33,839 nucleotides of DNA, taken from positions 1 through 33,839 of the forward strand of contig NZ_RQYI01000034.1 in the NCBI RefSeq assembly GCF_003859795.1, written 5' to 3'. Positions 33,826-33,839 of this stretch are shown here, piece after piece (position 1 is the stretch's first letter; each line of letters begins with the position of its first letter). The notes beneath the pieces are model-generated. The model was not told the DNA's origin and ran no database searches. It saw nothing but the letters and a program-made list of their open reading frames with translations. The translations under genes were made by a program, and so were the position numbers. Source of the DNA: Alloprevotella sp. OH1205_COT-284 (GTDB taxonomy: Bacteria; Bacteroidota; Bacteroidia; Bacteroidales; Bacteroidaceae).

Positions 33826-33839
33826 ATGAAGCTTACGAT
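33826..33839 (+). CDS. Start of a gene truncated by the window edge (possibly a transposase)
   Basis: Only four complete codons (MKLT) are visible after the ATG. The call rests on the -7 box upstream and the insertion-sequence-like end at 33750; the product cannot be determined from this fragment. Confidence 0.3.

Larger units (their letters stand above)
33750..33839 (+). mobile_element. Possible left end of an insertion sequence, cut by the window
   Basis: Right after the last repeat unit the sequence changes to GGATACTGTCCTATAAAAGT, which resembles the ends of IS256/mutator-type elements as I recall them. A -7 box (TATCTTTG) and an ATG follow at the spacing expected for a transposase gene. 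The other end, target duplication and transposase are outside the window, so family and even IS nature are tentative. Confidence 0.35.

Overview
The window looks like a chromosomal segment of an anaerobic member of the Bacteroidales. The evidence is the recurrent Bacteroidetes-type promoter (-33 TTG/TTTG, 19-21 bp spacer, -7 TAnnTTTG) in front of many genes, weak or absent Shine-Dalgarno sequences, typical Bacteroidales blocks (hpt-adk-obgE-pgeF; lpxD-lpxC-lpxA; BT_3928-like DoxX protein next to tpiA) and a C-terminal fragment of a BspA/leucine-rich-repeat-type surface protein. A Porphyromonas-like genus is my best guess from memory of gene order, held with low confidence. No rRNA, tRNA, CRISPR array or prophage was recognised.

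Layout. 1-1079: a surface-protein C-terminal fragment behind its own promoter, then a 52-residue peptide gene. 1289-2490: peroxide defence (glutathione-peroxidase-like enzyme and an OhrR-type MarR regulator). 2650-4862 (minus): LOG-family protein and a serine-type sulfatase. 5270-6551: hpt and adk. 6683-12556: obgE, pgeF, an exported CX5R tyrosine phosphatase and a large lipoprotein with two collagen-like blocks and a CotH kinase-like domain, all separated by less than 50 bp. 12557-13542: repeat-rich, no gene (a 21-bp tandem array and a 377-bp foldback element). 13543-18920: proS, a duplicated DUF1599 protein, a DoxX/MauE membrane protein, tpiA, a SPOR-domain protein and folE. 18921-19616: gene-free and rich in short repeats. 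19617-20441 (minus): a DUF5715 protein with an M15-peptidase-like metal triad. 20557-22499: phoH and purC. 22669-25254 (minus): mutS2. 25287-26289: gene-free, with a second copy of the foldback element in inverted orientation. 26317-30818: lpxD, lpxC, lpxA, an IS1096 TnpR-like protein and miaA. 30955-33504: a class A penicillin-binding protein, then a terminator, a seven-copy 21-bp tandem array and what looks like the left end of an insertion sequence running off the window.

Most genes are housekeeping: purine salvage and synthesis (hpt, adk, purC), translation and ribosome assembly (proS, miaA, obgE, phoH, mutS2), lipid A (lpxDCA) and peptidoglycan (PBP1A, pgeF, SPOR protein, perhaps DUF5715). 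The most unusual items are the adjacent exported phosphatase and CotH-kinase lipoprotein, which could form a cell-surface phosphorylation pair; the foldback element present twice; the family of 21-bp-period intergenic arrays; and an LpxC that lacks the FabZ domain to which it is normally fused in this phylum.
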